A stretch of DNA of 64,000 bases from Struthio camelus (lineage: Eukaryota; Chordata; Aves; Struthioniformes; Struthionidae). A program made the position numbers and the translations under genes. The stretch covers positions 5,072,517 to 5,136,516 of the forward strand of contig NC_090956.1 of assembly GCF_040807025.1 (NCBI RefSeq), written 5' to 3'. Positions 11,901 to 23,261 of the stretch are shown piece after piece; positions within the stretch are counted from its first letter, which is position 1, and each line of letters begins with the position of its first letter. A model generated the notes under the pieces. The model searched no databases, was not told where the DNA came from, and saw nothing but the letters and a program-made list of their open reading frames with translations.

Positions 11901-14900
11901 AGGGCTCCTCGGCGATCATGGGGCGGGGGGGGGGTGTTGGCACAAAACGCCCTCGTGTTGGTTGCCGGCAGCCGCTTTCGGCGTCACCCTTCGGGAAGGG
12001 CGCAGGGCGAGGGGACGTGGGCCCGGGGAGGGTGCGCGCCGCCTCGCGCCCACGTCCCGGGGGATTAAGCTGCTTCATCCCGGCTCTCTCCGTGCTGCAG
12101 CGGGAGCGGCGGCTGCAGCGCTGCTGCAGGGAGGAGGGTGGCCCGGCCGGCGGGGGACAGCGGCTCATCCCGCCTCTCGTCCCGCAGGCATCAACGCCCA
12201 AGCCCGGAAACTGCAGCGCAACCGGGCCAAGGGGGCCGTGCGGCTGCCGGCGGGCGCTGAGCGGCACGGCAGCCCGCCGGCCCTGCGGCGCAGCCTCAGC
12301 GAGACCAGCCTGGGCCGCCCGGCGCCGCGGCACGACGAGCCGCTCCAGCGACACTACTGCACGCTGCCCGAGACGCTGCGCGGCCCGGCCGGCGCGCGGG
12401 ACAGCCCGGCTGGCCAGCGGCCCGGCAGCAGCATGCGGTTCTCCCTCTACCAGTCGCCGCACCTCCTGCTCCTGCAGGGCTACAGCCAGCAGCACGTAAG
12501 CACCGCGCGGCCTTCCTCGCTCCCGGCCCGGCACCCTCTTCCTCGCCGGCTCCTTGCCACCGGCCGAGCCCTCGGGATCGGCGGGATGGGTCGCTTCTTG
12601 CATGGCTGCGTTGGGCATGCGTTGCTGCCAAAGAGCATCCTTAAGACAGGCGCTTTTAGCAGCTTTTGCTCCCCTCCGCGGAGGCGCGCGGGCCCGGCGG
12701 TGGGTTTTTTTGGGCGAGCGGAGGTGGTTGTGCAGCGGGAGGGACGCGCTGCTGCTCGGCGCGCTCGGCAGCCGGCCTTCGGACGTCCCTGCGCAGGCGC
12801 CGCGGGCAGGCAGCCTCCGGCGTTCGGCGCCGCGGGCCGACGGCTCGCGAGCTGCCCCGTCCCCGTCCGTCTGCCTGCTTACCGCCGAAAGTAAGGCGAG
12901 CCGGTAAGCAGGCAGCCCGTCCGGGAGGCCTCTGCCCCGAGCGGAGGAGGCCCGTAGCGAGCGACTGGGACCGCTCTTTTCGTTAGTGGCTACTTTGTCC
13001 GGGTTGCATAGCTGGATAGTCCCAGATTTCCTGCTCTGCCCCGGGGTGACGGCGGCGCTGCAGCCCTTACGCGGCCGCAGCGCCCCGGCGCTCTTCGCTC
13101 TGGGACGCGCTGCAGCCCTGCGGCGCTCAACCCGTCGTGCAGCTGGGGAAACTGAGGCACGGCGCGGCGGCGTGCCTTGCCGCAGGGCCTGGGGAGGCGA
13201 GGGGGGCGGCATCCTGGCTCCTTCCGCCGTGCCACCCGGCGGCTCTCGGCTGGCTTCGCGCCGTCGCCCGCTCCTGCCAACGCCGCCGCTGCTGCGTTTC
13301 GGGACCGCGGTGGAGAGGCTGCTCACCCTCGGGGCTGCGACGGGGAGGGGGTGCGGGGCAGAGCCTCGGGGGGTGCTGAGCACCGTGCCCGGCTCACCCC
13401 CCCCCCCCAACCCCGCAGGACAGCCTGGTTTACCTGCTGAACCGCGAGCAGCACACGGTGGGGCAGCGGACGGCGGCCAGCAGCCCCAGCATCGCCCTGT
13501 GCGCCCCGGACATCCTGGCCCTGCACTGCACCATCCGGAGGCTGCCGCCGGCCCGGCGCCGCTCCGAGGAGCGGCTGCTGCTCGAGCCCGGCGCCGGCGC
13601 CGCCGTGGCCGTCAACTTCAGCGAGGCGGCGGGCCCCGTGGCGCTGCGGCACGGCGACCTGCTCTCCCTCGGCCTCTACTACCTGCTGCTCTACAAGGAC
13701 CCGGCCAAGGCTCAGCCCTTGCCGGCCCAGACGCTGGCCAGGCTGCGAGCCCTGCAGCGCGCCGCCGCCACCGCCACCCCGCTCCTGTGCGCGGCCTGCG
13801 GCGGCCGGCTCGGCCCGCGGCACCCCGCCGCCAAGCCGGGCCCGGCCGGCGGCCCCAACGCGGCGCGCCGAAAGCTGCTGCTGGAGTTCGAGCGCGCCGC
13901 CGAGGACGCGCTGCTGCGGCGCATCCTGACCCTCATCGAGCCGGCGGGGGACGACCACAAGCTGACGCCCGCTTTCCTCGTCTGCCTCTGCGTCCAGCAC
14001 TCGGCCACCGCCTTCGAGCCGGGAGACTTCGGGCAGCTGCTGCTCAAGGCGGCCAAAATGATTCAGCGGACGGTGTGGGTCAGTCCGGGGGGTCCCACGG
14101 CGAAGCCCCCCCCCCCAGCCTGGGTTATCCCCGGCTCCGCCAGCCGCTGGTGCAGCCCGGTTCCCGCCAGCTCTTTACACGTAGCTTTTGGCAGGAGGGG
14201 GAAGAAGAGCAGAGGGGTGTTCACCCTCTTGGGGAAGCACAAACGGGTCGAGCCGCCCACGAAGTGGCCCCGGGGTGCCGGTGCCCGTACCGGTGCCCGC
14301 CGCGCCACCAGCACTGCTGCTCTTCCTTATAGTCACTGCTGCCTTTTCTTTTTCTCCCTGGTCCCAGGAGAAGACGAGGGAGCTGGCCGAGAAGCAGTCC
14401 CAGCAGTAAGTATGACCAACCTGCCGGCCTTGCTTTTCCTGGAAAGGGTGGGGGGCGAATGCAACCCGCCAGCAGAGCGATCCCTTCCTTCCCCAGCAAG
14501 GGCAGCGCGGGGCCAGCTGCAGCAGCCCCAGCGCCCGCCCCGGCTCAGCGCGCTCGTGACACGCTCCATTTTCCTGCTGCGTGCATCCCTGGTGCATCCC
14601 GCGCAGACCCGGCGTTGGCCCCCTTTCTTGCCCGGTGCCTCCCACGCTCGGAAGGGCTCAGTTAATAGATGCACACTGCAAAATAGCTGCGCTGGCTCAC
14701 GCGCATCCCCGCCACGCCTGGGCCCCGCTGCCCTGGGCTCAACTCCCGCGCGCTCGCACTTTCCGGCCGCTCGTGCTAGGGTTTGGCCCCACGGGGGCTG
14801 GCGCTACGTGCGCACGGTCGGGGGCGGCTTGCACGCCGTGCCCCGCGACGGGGCCCCGCTCTGGGGCTCTGGGGGCAGCGCGCGAGGCCGCGTTCACGGC

Positions 14901-17900
14901 GGCTTCCAGCGCTTGGGCTCCAAAGCAGCATCTGGAGAAGTTCTTGGTGCTCGTTCCCAGGTCTCTTCTAAGGCCGCTTCCAGGAGAAGCTTCCCAGACT
15001 TTATTAGAGCAGGAAAAAAAATGTTTCAGCAGTTGAGAAGCTTTCCAGATGCTTTTTATTTATTTTGTTTTATTTTTGAACAGGCCAGCGCAGGCAGGCT
15101 GGATTTAAACCTCCAGAACTGGCATACCTAGCGCATGCTCCCCGGGGAGCTGCTGTTTAGCCACGCTCGTTTGCTGCAATACAAGCGGACCGATGGTCAG
15201 AAACGCTCTCCCTGTCTCCGCAGCCAGGATCCGGCGTCCCTGTCCCGCTTCACCGTCACAGACCTGCTGCCAGACCTGCAGCACATCCTCTTCTGGATGT
15301 CCAACGCCATCGAGATCCTCTACTTCGTGCAGCAGAAATCCCCCACCTACATCCAGAGCATGGAGGAAGAGCTGGACGTCAAAGGTAGGACGCGGGGCCG
15401 ACGCAGCGCGGGGCTCTGCCTGCTGCACGGGGCGGCCGGGGGGAGCGGCGTGAGCCTGGCACCGCCGCTTTCTGCCGCTGCTGGGGGCAACTTCACTGCT
15501 GGAAGGCCCGAGCGTCGCCGGCTGCCCCGGAGCTGCTCCTTTGACCGCCTTGCGCGGGCGGCGCGCGCAGAGACGAGCTGGCGGCCGCCCGAGCTGCGGC
15601 TTGGCGGCGGGGACAGCCCGCGATTAAACGGGGCCGGGCTGCTCGGCATCGGCTCCCCTTTCTGCCACGGCAGCTTGCAGAGTGCATTAGCCGCCGCGGG
15701 GGGCAACGGGAATTTGCAGGAAACCCTCTGGAATCGCTCACCAGCCAACCTGCTGATGCAGGGAAAAAGGGGGGGAAAAAAAAGGAAAAGGGGATGAAAT
15801 CAGCTTCAGGAGCCGTCTGGTCTACGCAGCAAATCAAAGTCTCCGCGGCTGCTGTCACCAAGATCAAGGAGGTCTCGGTGCGTCTGCGGCCGAGGAGGCA
15901 GGAGTGTTTGAGGGAGGCGATGAAGGCGGAGGGCCGTGTTGCACCCTGCCCCGGACCCCAGAGAGCAGAGACCGCTGGGCTGCCCCCGGCGCCGCCGGCC
16001 ACGCCATCGGGAGGGACGCGGTCGGCTGCTCGCCCCTCGCCGGCTACCGCCGCTCCCATGCCGATGCTGGCCGCGCGGCCCCCCGGCCCAAGCCCTGGCC
16101 CGTTCTTAACCTGTGACAGCTCACATGAGAAAAAAAAAAAAAAAGCACTGATGGGCTAAAAATACGGGCGCCTGGCAGGAGAGGAGACCTGGGAGCAAGC
16201 CGGGAGGGGGACGCAGCCGGGGGGCTGAGCCGCGGCCTCGGGAGCTGGCGTCAGCTGCGCTTTCGGCCGTCTCCGCGCTGCTTCCTCTCCCGCTCGACCA
16301 GCCTGGAGCTGCCTGCGGCCGCCCGGCCGCCTCTCCCGGGCTCTGGGTGCCTGTTTATTCGAGGCAGGGCCGCGCACCGGGACCCCCGTGCGGCGCGCTG
16401 GAGCCCGGGCCGCGGCCGCCTCGCGCTCTGCCCGGCCCCGCTCGGCTGCGCTGGTTTGGGCTGGAGCCGGCTGCTCTTCCTCGGCCGGCCGCGCCGCGGC
16501 TCCCTGCCCGCACCGCCGGGGCGCTCCCCGCGGCTGGCTCCTGCCCTGCAGCATCGCACAGCCAGCGGGCAGCCCAGCTAGGTTAGCGCCCAGGTTTTAG
16601 CTCCGTCTTCCGTGCCGTAGGGTCCAAGGAGTCTCTGTTCTCCTCGACCATCACAGCCAGCGAGGAGGCGATGACGGTCCTGGAGGAAGTCATCATGTAC
16701 ACCTTCCAGCAGTGCGTCTACTACGTCTCCAAGGTCGGCGCTCCGCTGCGCGCGGCGGCTCCCCGCGGGCGTCCCCAGCAGCGCTCTCCCGGCCAGCAGG
16801 GGTTTCACTCAGCTCCCGGTTTCTTGCGGTTGCAAAACGCCGAGGGTGTTTTTTTCCTTTGGGCTGAAACGCTCCGATTTTGGTCGCGGCCCAAGGAAAG
16901 TATTGAATCCCCGCGGCACGCAGCGAGCCGGCCGGGGAGGGCGCCTCGGCCGGGGGGGAGCGCGCTCGCCCGCCTGGCGCGGGGAGGCCGGAGCGCGCCG
17001 CCTCCGGCCCCCGGCACAACGGGGCGATTCACGGCCGCGGCGCGAACGGCGCCCCTGGCCCGCGGCCGCCGGACCGCGGGGGCCGAGCGGGGTCGCCAGC
17101 GCCCGCGCCGCGAACAGAGCGCGCAGTGTGCGGCTGCAGAAAGGCTGCTGTGTCCGCGGGGGAGGCCCCTTTCCAGCGCGGGAGGCGCCGGGCTCGCAGG
17201 ACGGCGCTGCCTCTCCGCCGGCATCCGCGAGGCCGGGTCCGTTCGGCGCGGCTCTCCCGGGGCAGAGCCTGGCCGGCAGCGCCGGCCGCCCCCCACCCCT
17301 CTGCTGCACCCTCCGCTCCTCTGCACAGGCGCCTGCTACATGCTGCTCCCTCCCCATTTAGGCAATAGGGAAAGCTTGGCCCCGTTCCCCTGCCCACCAC
17401 CACTTTTTTTTTCTTTTTTTTAAAAAAAAGGCGAAGAAAAGTCTTTATAAAAAAACAGCGAAAAGTCTTGTGCAACACTGGCACATTGCAAGGGAGAATA
17501 AGAGCAGGAAAAAACCCTTGCTGGAGTAGGGCCAGCAGGGTTTGCTTGCAGAGGTGAGGAGGTCTGAAGGATTTGGCTGATGCAAAAAAAAAAAAAAAGA
17601 AAAAAAAAAGATAAAATACCCCATCCTGCTGCACATCTCCAGCTCTTTGTACCTCCCGGTGCAGTGTCTGTACGTGTCGCTCCCCGCGCTGCTGGAGTGC
17701 AACCCCTTCCAGAACGAGGGCCGCGAGACGTGGCGGACGTCACCCGCGCTGCCCGAGGAGTTGCGCAGGGTTGTGCTCATCTACCAGGCTGTGCTGGACC
17801 TGCTGCGCCAGTACGAAGTGCACCCAGAGATCACCTCGCAGATGTTCGCCTACCTCTTCTTCTTCTCCAACACGCTGCTCTTCAACCAGCTCCTGGACAA

Positions 17901-20900
17901 GGGTCAGTCCGCCCCAAATGCCTCACTGGGACAGGGCACTTCCCACCCAGGTGAAGCTGAGGGCTTTGAGGGACCATCCCGGGGCATTTTAAAGCATGCC
18001 CACCTTGGGAGGTGGTAGGGCTAGGAGAAGGGGCTTTGCCAGGCAGCTGGAGGAGGCTGGCAACAGGCAGGTCTCAGCACCATCCTCGTGGGGCAGCTGA
18101 GCCCAAATCCGGCTCTGCCCCCACAGCCCTGCTGCCCAGGAGAGGTTGAGCCCTGTGCCTCCTTGGCTGCACTGCCCTCACCCCCGCAAGATGGCTCCTA
18201 TTTTGAGCCCAAGCAGAGGGGTGCTGAGTGCAGCACCTTTCCTGGGGCCACCTGGGTAATAAACCACTGCCGCCTGCTTTTTTAATTGAGGAGCACGATG
18301 GTGCTCATCAGCCCTGATTAACACAGCAGCCCCGCTGAGCGCTAGCGTGCCTGGAGCCACGGGCTGTGGGACACGGGCAGCGTTAACCCGGCTTTGCTTC
18401 TCCATCCCGGGGCAGCTCTTACCCCGCTCAGTGGTGGGCTTCCCCCCAGGCAGCGGGCGGTGGGGGACGCTCAGCCTCGGGGCGCTCAGCCCGGCCGCTC
18501 TGCCTCCCGCAGGCTCCTCTCTCGGCTGTTTCCACTGGTCCAAGGGCGTGAAGCTGCGGGCTTGCGTGCGGCTGCTGCTGGAGTGGCTGCGCGGCGCCGG
18601 CTTCGAGCAGCTGGCGCAGCAGTTCTTCGCCAAGCTGGCCAGCGTGGCCGACCTGCTGGCCATGCCGGGCTCCCAGCTGCTGCAGGTGAGGGGCTGCCGG
18701 CGCCAGCCGGGGCGCGCGCCCGTCTCTGCTGGGGGGCAGGCACCAGCGAGAATGACTTTGCCAAATTCACAGCTCAGGTAGAGGTGCCCGTGGCAGTGCC
18801 GAGCCAGGGCTGTGGACGTGCCCTTGGCTGGTGCCTGTTGGCCGGAGGGCAGCTCATGGGAGCAGGTAGCTCGTCCATCCGTCCGTCCGTCCGTCCTGGC
18901 CCAGGGTGGGCAGCAGCGAGGCGGGGATGCCCCAGGGAGCCGGCGCGGCCGCAGCTCGGCAATGAGCCCTGAGGGTAACGCGGCTGCCCTGCACCGTGTC
19001 CCAGATGACCTGGCCGTGCCTGCGAGCCGAGTTCCCCGCTCTGAGCCCCGCGCAGCTCCAGCGCGTGCTGAGCCAGTGCCAGGCGGCGATGGACGTGGGC
19101 CGCGTCGCGGCTTGGCAGCCTGCCGAGGAGGAGAGCGCGGCCGCCCTGCGGCACGGTGAGCCCCTGCGGCGCGGTGAGCCCCTGCCTTTGCGCCCAGCGC
19201 TGCTCCCGTCATCGCCTTCCCGTCACCCGCAGGCGCCGGGCGAGGTTTTTACGTCTAAACCAAACGGCGAGTAATTCCCTTCCCTTCCCCGGGGCTCCCG
19301 GGGGTAATTGCAGTGATCAGCAATAACCGTGCTCGCAGGACACCAGCATCTTGTGAAGGATGCAGAGGGAGGACGAGGGATGCTGGCCTCTCCCAGCTCA
19401 GCGTGTCCGCCTTCCCCTCCCCATCGCTGTGCACGGCCGAGAGCCGCGGGGAAGCGCGGGGAGGGCGGAGGAGAAGAGCAGGGCTGCGCACAGCGGGGAG
19501 CGGGGCTGCAGCCCGGGCCAGCGCTAGCCTCCCTCCCTTTCTGCCTTCAGATGAGGTGCTGGAGTCCTTCGATAACCATCCGCCCATCATCCTGCCCAGC
19601 AGCGGCTTCCGGGTGGACCTGGAGGTGGAGACGCTGGACGACAACATCTACCGGCACCTCCTCTACATCCGCCACTTCCTCTGGAGCCTGCACACCAAGA
19701 GCCCCCACGGCGGTGACGTGCCGGACCCGGCCCCCGCGAAGGTAGCCCTGGCTCTGGGGGCCCGTGCGGTGCCCTGCCGAGGGGCTGTCTTCTCCTGGGC
19801 GGGCAGGAGGGTCGCAGGGCTCCTTCTCCATCCCACCCATGCTACTCCCGTGGTACTCGCTCCGGTAGCTCTTGGCCCGGACCGAGGGCTCGCTGCCCTT
19901 GTTTGCCCGTAGCCAAGCCTCGGCCCGCGCGCTGCCCTCGCATGCCACCCGCTCAGCACGCAGAGCTGCTGGAAGGGATTAGCCCCCGCTAATCCCCGCC
20001 TGGGGAGCGCGGGAAGGTGAGCAGAAAGGACAGACCTGACCCAGCAATCTCATTAGCAGGGAGGAGGGAGAGATGTTTGCAAGGTGGCGTTCCCCGTTGC
20101 CCGGCACATTCCCTGTCCTCTCTGCCCTGCCAGGGCGAAGGCGAGGGCCCCTGTACTGCCTCCATCCCCAAAGTCTTCATGGAGCCGGGCAGGCTCTCAC
20201 AAAGGCATTAATTAATGTCCTTAAAGCACTGGGAGGGCAAGACGTGCTGCGGGTGCAGCGTGTAATTGCCTCCAGCTTCCTGGGGAGGACGTTCTTCCAA
20301 CCGGTCTGATCCCTTCTCCTCTCCCTGCCTGCTCCCATCGGCCCCAGCACCCGTGGGCCCCGCCGGCTCCTCCCGGTCACCCTGGGGCTCATTGCCCAGC
20401 TCTGGGGCCCTCGGGGAGCCCTGCTCCCCCTGCGACCCCTCTAACACGATCTCGCTGGGGATCCCCTTGCTCAGAGCTGGTTCCCCCAGTGGGGATGTCA
20501 CTAGCCCGCGTCCCCTCCTGGCTGGCCGTGCATGCCCAGCCCTGCCCCGGCTGCACAACTGCGGCGTCAGAGCTGCGCGGGAAGCCAGGACGAGCCCCAG
20601 CGGCGTCCTCCTTGCTCACGCTTTGGATGCAGCTGAGAGCTGTGCAAAGCTGTGCAAAGCATGCAAAGCACCCGGGCAGTGCAGACAGCCTCCCTCAGAG
20701 AGGAGGATGGTGAAGGGCGGACAGGCTGTAAAGCAGCTGCGTGGGCTCACACCAAGCATTTTTCTCCTTCTAAAGAAAGAAGCGTCCACTGCATTCGATG
20801 TCCCGGAGGTGCGCGAGAGCCCCGTCCCTGCCCTGGGAAGCACCTTGGGCCCCGCGGCTTGCTGCTCCCCGGGTGGCTGCGAGGAGCCGGAGGCGGACGG

Positions 20901-23261
20901 GGGCCTCCCGCAAGAGCACCCCAGCAGCGAGCCACAGCTCCAGGAGAAGCTCAAGCAGCTGCAGCTGGGGCGAGGCGCGGCCTCAAAGGGTGGCGTGCTG
21001 CCCGTGGACACCTCCTACTTGCTGACACCACCCACCACCCCCCTGAACTTCGACTCTGGGAGCCTGGAGTCCCCCCAGGGCCCTGGCCTGCAGGACGCAC
21101 GCAGGAACGGGCTGAACAGCATCAAAGGCAGCACCCCTGAAGGTACCGAAACCAGCCCTGGGGCTACCCAAGGTCAGCATTGATGGGGTTTTGGTGAGAT
21201 GCTTTCCATGGAAAGTTGTAAGGCAGAGTTTGGGCGATGCTGGAGCAGTAACACAGTCTCTCTGCTGCCAGGATGCTCTCCGACCCCCTATGACTACCCC
21301 ACACCAGCATCTTCCAGCCGCAGCTCTGCCACTGATGACTTCTGCTACGTCTTTGTAGTGGAGCTGGAGAGAGGCCCCATCGGGCTGGGGATGGGACTGA
21401 TCGATGGCTTGGTGAGTTCACACCGACTACAGGACAGGGCTGATGCCCCACCAAGTAGCTGGAGTGGGACATGTGGGAGGGAATGTTTCATACCCCATGC
21501 AAAGCCAGCAAAGAAGCTAATGCCAACCCTAGCATCGAGCTAGGCTGCTTCTCCCGGGGAAATGAGGCACAGAGGAATCTCCTGGGAGAAACAGATCGCT
21601 GCTCCTGGCTCGCTGTGCTGTGCATGCTAAGTCCAGCACAGCTGTCCTGCAGCTGGAGAGAGCAACCAGGCCCAAAGCTGTTGTGGAAGGAAAATGACTC
21701 AGCCGAGGTCTTTCCTCCACCCTTCGGTGAGAGGCAAAGTGAGCAGGAGCAGCGCGGCAGCTTGTCCTCACATGAGGCCAGCAGCGCTGGCACCGCTCGC
21801 TGCTCTCCCTGCTCCGGCAGAGGGACGCGTTGCAATCTGGCTTAGTGCAGTGGATCATCTTACTAAGTGGCCTTTCACGACAGTGCATTAGTCAGTAGGA
21901 AACAGAGCATCACTCAACCCCAGGGACAGTTGTGAGCAAAGAGCTCCCTTTCCACAAACAGGGCAGCAGGCTTGTTAACGATGTTGTACCTGTAATTAAA
22001 TTGAACAAGAAAAGATTGCCCCTACTGCTCTTTTCTGTGTCCACACAGAGCGTAAAAACTGAAGGCTCGTGTTTCCTACCTGTCAGTGTTAGCAATGCTT
22101 TCCTCAGCACCCAGCTGCAGGCACCCGAGAGCCTCCAGGGTCCAGCCTTGCTGCGACCCGTGGGGAAGAGCTGCTGGCCAGGCCGGCGCGGGGTGCCTGG
22201 CTGCCCTGGCTGGTCACTCACTGCCCGTCCCTGCCCGCAGCACACCTCTCTGAGCTCTCCGGGCATCTACATCCGCACCCTCATCCAGGACAGCCCGGCG
22301 GCCGCGGACGGCAGACTCTCCATCGGGGACCGCATCCTGGCCGTCAACGGCACCAGTCTCATTGGGGCAGACTACCAGAGGTGAGTCCCACCCTAACTGA
22401 GGGCCTGGGCCAGGATCGGCACAAGGAAATTTATTGCTGAAGCCCAGGTTTTCTGCTGTTTTGTAGCAAAGAGTTGCACAGGGTCTCCTAGTCCCTGTTG
22501 CTACGCTCGCAGCAAACAAAACACAGGAGCCTGTAGGAAGGGCAGGTGTCAGAGAGCAGAGCTACCTTAGCATGAAACTGGGACGTGGTGAAAGCAGCTG
22601 TACTGGGAATTTGCAAGAGGATACAGAGAGGAAAGGCTGAGGCCACATTTGGGAGATAAACGTGACCCTCCCAGAGGTGCATCAGCAGGGCAGAGCTGCT
22701 CCAGTCCTGCCGAGCCTCATCCTGCCCCAGGCTTCCTTCAAACGCTGCAGAATGAAGCAGCTTGCACCTTGCCTGGCTGTTTGAGACAGAGCCACAAAAG
22801 CCAAAGGAGCAGAGCAGCTCTGGACTCATTTTCCCTTGTCCTGGCAGCACTTTGCCTGAAGGCCAGACTCTCCCTAAAGCTGAATGCAGAAGAGAAACAG
22901 GCCCTGCTTGTAGCACTGAACGAACCTGAGCAGGCACAAAGCAGAGGGTGGGGGTGTTTTGCAAATAGAAAACAGTTGCCCTGTGGCGCCCAGCATGACC
23001 ACTGCTGTAAGCCAGGTGGCCAAGGGAGATGGAGGCCTGTTGGTTTAACACATGGTCCATGACCTTAGAAGGCTCCTAGGGGACCTGTCAGCCTGTGGGC
23101 AGGCAACGGGAGAACCAGAATTCACCTCTCTCCCTGTTGCTGGTCTCTGCAGTGCGGTGGACCTCATCCGCTCCGGAGGGAAGAAGTTGCGGTTCCTGGT
23201 TGCCAAGTCAGATGTGGAAATAGCCAAAAAAATCAGTTCCAGCTCCTCTTCCTCCTCTTAG
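5388..23261 (+). CDS. RADIL: RADIL, Ras-associating and dilute domain-containing protein (Rap1 effector)
   Basis: Coding exons: 5388-5919, 12188-12495, 13419-14078, 14368-14405, 15224-15384, 16621-16733, 17665-17902, 18513-18685, 19005-19155, 19551-19741, 20776-21142, 21272-21411, 22241-22380, 23153-23261. All are bounded by AG/GT and join in frame to give about 1106 aa (human about 1075). Domain order is RA (residues about 60-165), FHA-like (about 281-375), DIL (about 515-780), a Pro/Ser-rich linker and PDZ (about 1003-1090). The protein ends in a Ser-rich tail. Family knowledge: RADIL binds active Rap1, acts with RASIP1 and KIF14, and promotes integrin adhesion and neural crest migration. 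I chose the start at 5388 because the human protein also begins MFYG; in-frame ATGs also lie at 5370 and 5412. Its tail faces AP5Z1 on the opposite strand. Identity rests on recollected human sequence, which matches along the whole length. Confidence 0.96.
5920..12187. other. RADIL intron 2 (after the RA exon), GC- and CpG-rich
   Basis: This is the largest RADIL coding-region intron. It contains CpG-dense patches at about 6000-7500, 9300-9550 and 10430-12180. It also holds a run of A at 9608-9620 and a pure CT tract at about 10971-10988. Long open frames occur on both strands because stop codons are rare at this GC level; none resembles a protein. I found no retrogene such as the mammalian PAPOLB, which sits inside RADIL in human. 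Confidence 0.6.
13419..14078 (+). CDS. RADIL: RADIL exon encoding the FHA-like domain and start of the DIL region
   Basis: It is phase 0 on both sides (220 codons, residues 281-500) and follows an acceptor with a 12-base C run. Conserved FHA-like elements are SLVYLLNREQHTVGQRT, the ALHCTIRR strand, and RHGDLLSLGLYYLLLYKDP. The second half has TLIEPAGDDHKLTPAFLVCL, matching the human protein just before the DIL domain. FHA-like modules bind phosphopeptides in other proteins; whether this copy does is unknown. Confidence 0.94.
15224..19155 (+). other. RADIL: RADIL exons encoding the DIL (dilute) domain
   Basis: Six exons (15224-15384, 16621-16733, 17665-17902, 18513-18685, 19005-19155, and the short 14368-14405 just before) carry the helical DIL domain. 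Landmarks are LLPDLQHILFWMSNAIEIL, EEVIMYTFQQCVYYVSK, LPEELRRVVLIYQAVLDLL, SQMFAYLFFFSNTLLFNQLL and EFPALSPAQLQRVLSQCQ. DIL domains occur in class V myosin tails and afadin-type adhesion proteins. By family knowledge this region of RADIL takes part in partner binding and dimer contacts. The last of these exons ends at a duplicated donor site, listed separately. Confidence 0.92.
18513..18685 (+). CDS. RADIL: RADIL DIL-domain exon (18513-18685)
   Basis: The acceptor is ctcccgcag and the donor is CTGCAG followed by gtgagg. The exon encodes SSLGCFHWSKGVK, then LRACVRLLLEWLRGAGFEQL and QQFFAKLASVADLLAMPGSQ. The DIL helices are clearly recognisable against recollected human RADIL. A short (TCCG)n run lies in the following intron at 18872-18896. 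Confidence 0.93.
19151..19186 (+). repeat. 18-bp tandem duplication spanning a RADIL splice donor
   Basis: The unit cctgcggcacggtgagcc at about 19146-19163 is followed at once by the near-identical cctgcggcgcggtgagcc. Both copies carry a full donor, CG followed by GTGAGC, with GT at 19156 and at 19174. Using the second donor adds exactly six in-frame codons (encoding GEPLRR) with no stop. The first donor matches the human exon end. Confidence 0.85.
20776..21142 (+). CDS. RADIL: RADIL linker exon between DIL and PDZ domains
   Basis: The exon encodes 122 codons plus one base of low-conservation linker, rich in Pro, Ser, Gly and Glu. The conserved island DTSYLLTPPTTPL near its end matches the human TPP-type motif and looks like a proline-directed phosphorylation site. 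The acceptor is weak (cttctaaag, AG at 20774-20775), and a second AG lies four bases further on. The frame is open for about 500 bases upstream of the acceptor, so intron retention here would not introduce a stop at once. Confidence 0.88.
21272..23261 (+). other. RADIL: RADIL exons encoding the C-terminal PDZ domain
   Basis: Exons 21272-21411, 22241-22380 and 23153-23261 encode the PDZ fold. FCYVFVVELERG is followed by the carboxylate-binding loop GLGM within GPIGLGMGLIDGL. Next come SPGIYIRTLI, SPAAADGRLSIGDRILAVNG and AVDLIRSGGKKLRFLVAKS. The human PDZ domain binds the C-terminus of KIF14. The protein ends SDVEIAKKI plus a run of eight serines before TAG at 23259-23261; the poly-Ser end differs from the human tail as I recall it. 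Confidence 0.95.

Noticed and set aside
11431-13410. A 659-codon open frame on the minus strand across RADIL exon 12188-12495
   Set aside because: It is antisense to a well-supported RADIL exon, is Arg/Pro/Ala/Ser-rich, has no recognisable domain, and exists because stop codons are rare in CpG-rich DNA.
13458-15131. A 557-codon plus-strand open frame
   Set aside because: It is the RADIL exon 13419-14078 frame continuing through two splice sites and intron sequence. Only the exonic parts match RADIL.
20266-21183. A 305-codon plus-strand open frame starting 510 bases before a RADIL exon
   Set aside because: Only the part from 20776 to 21142 fits RADIL. The upstream part is low-complexity intron that happens to be open. 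Intron retention cannot be judged without RNA data.
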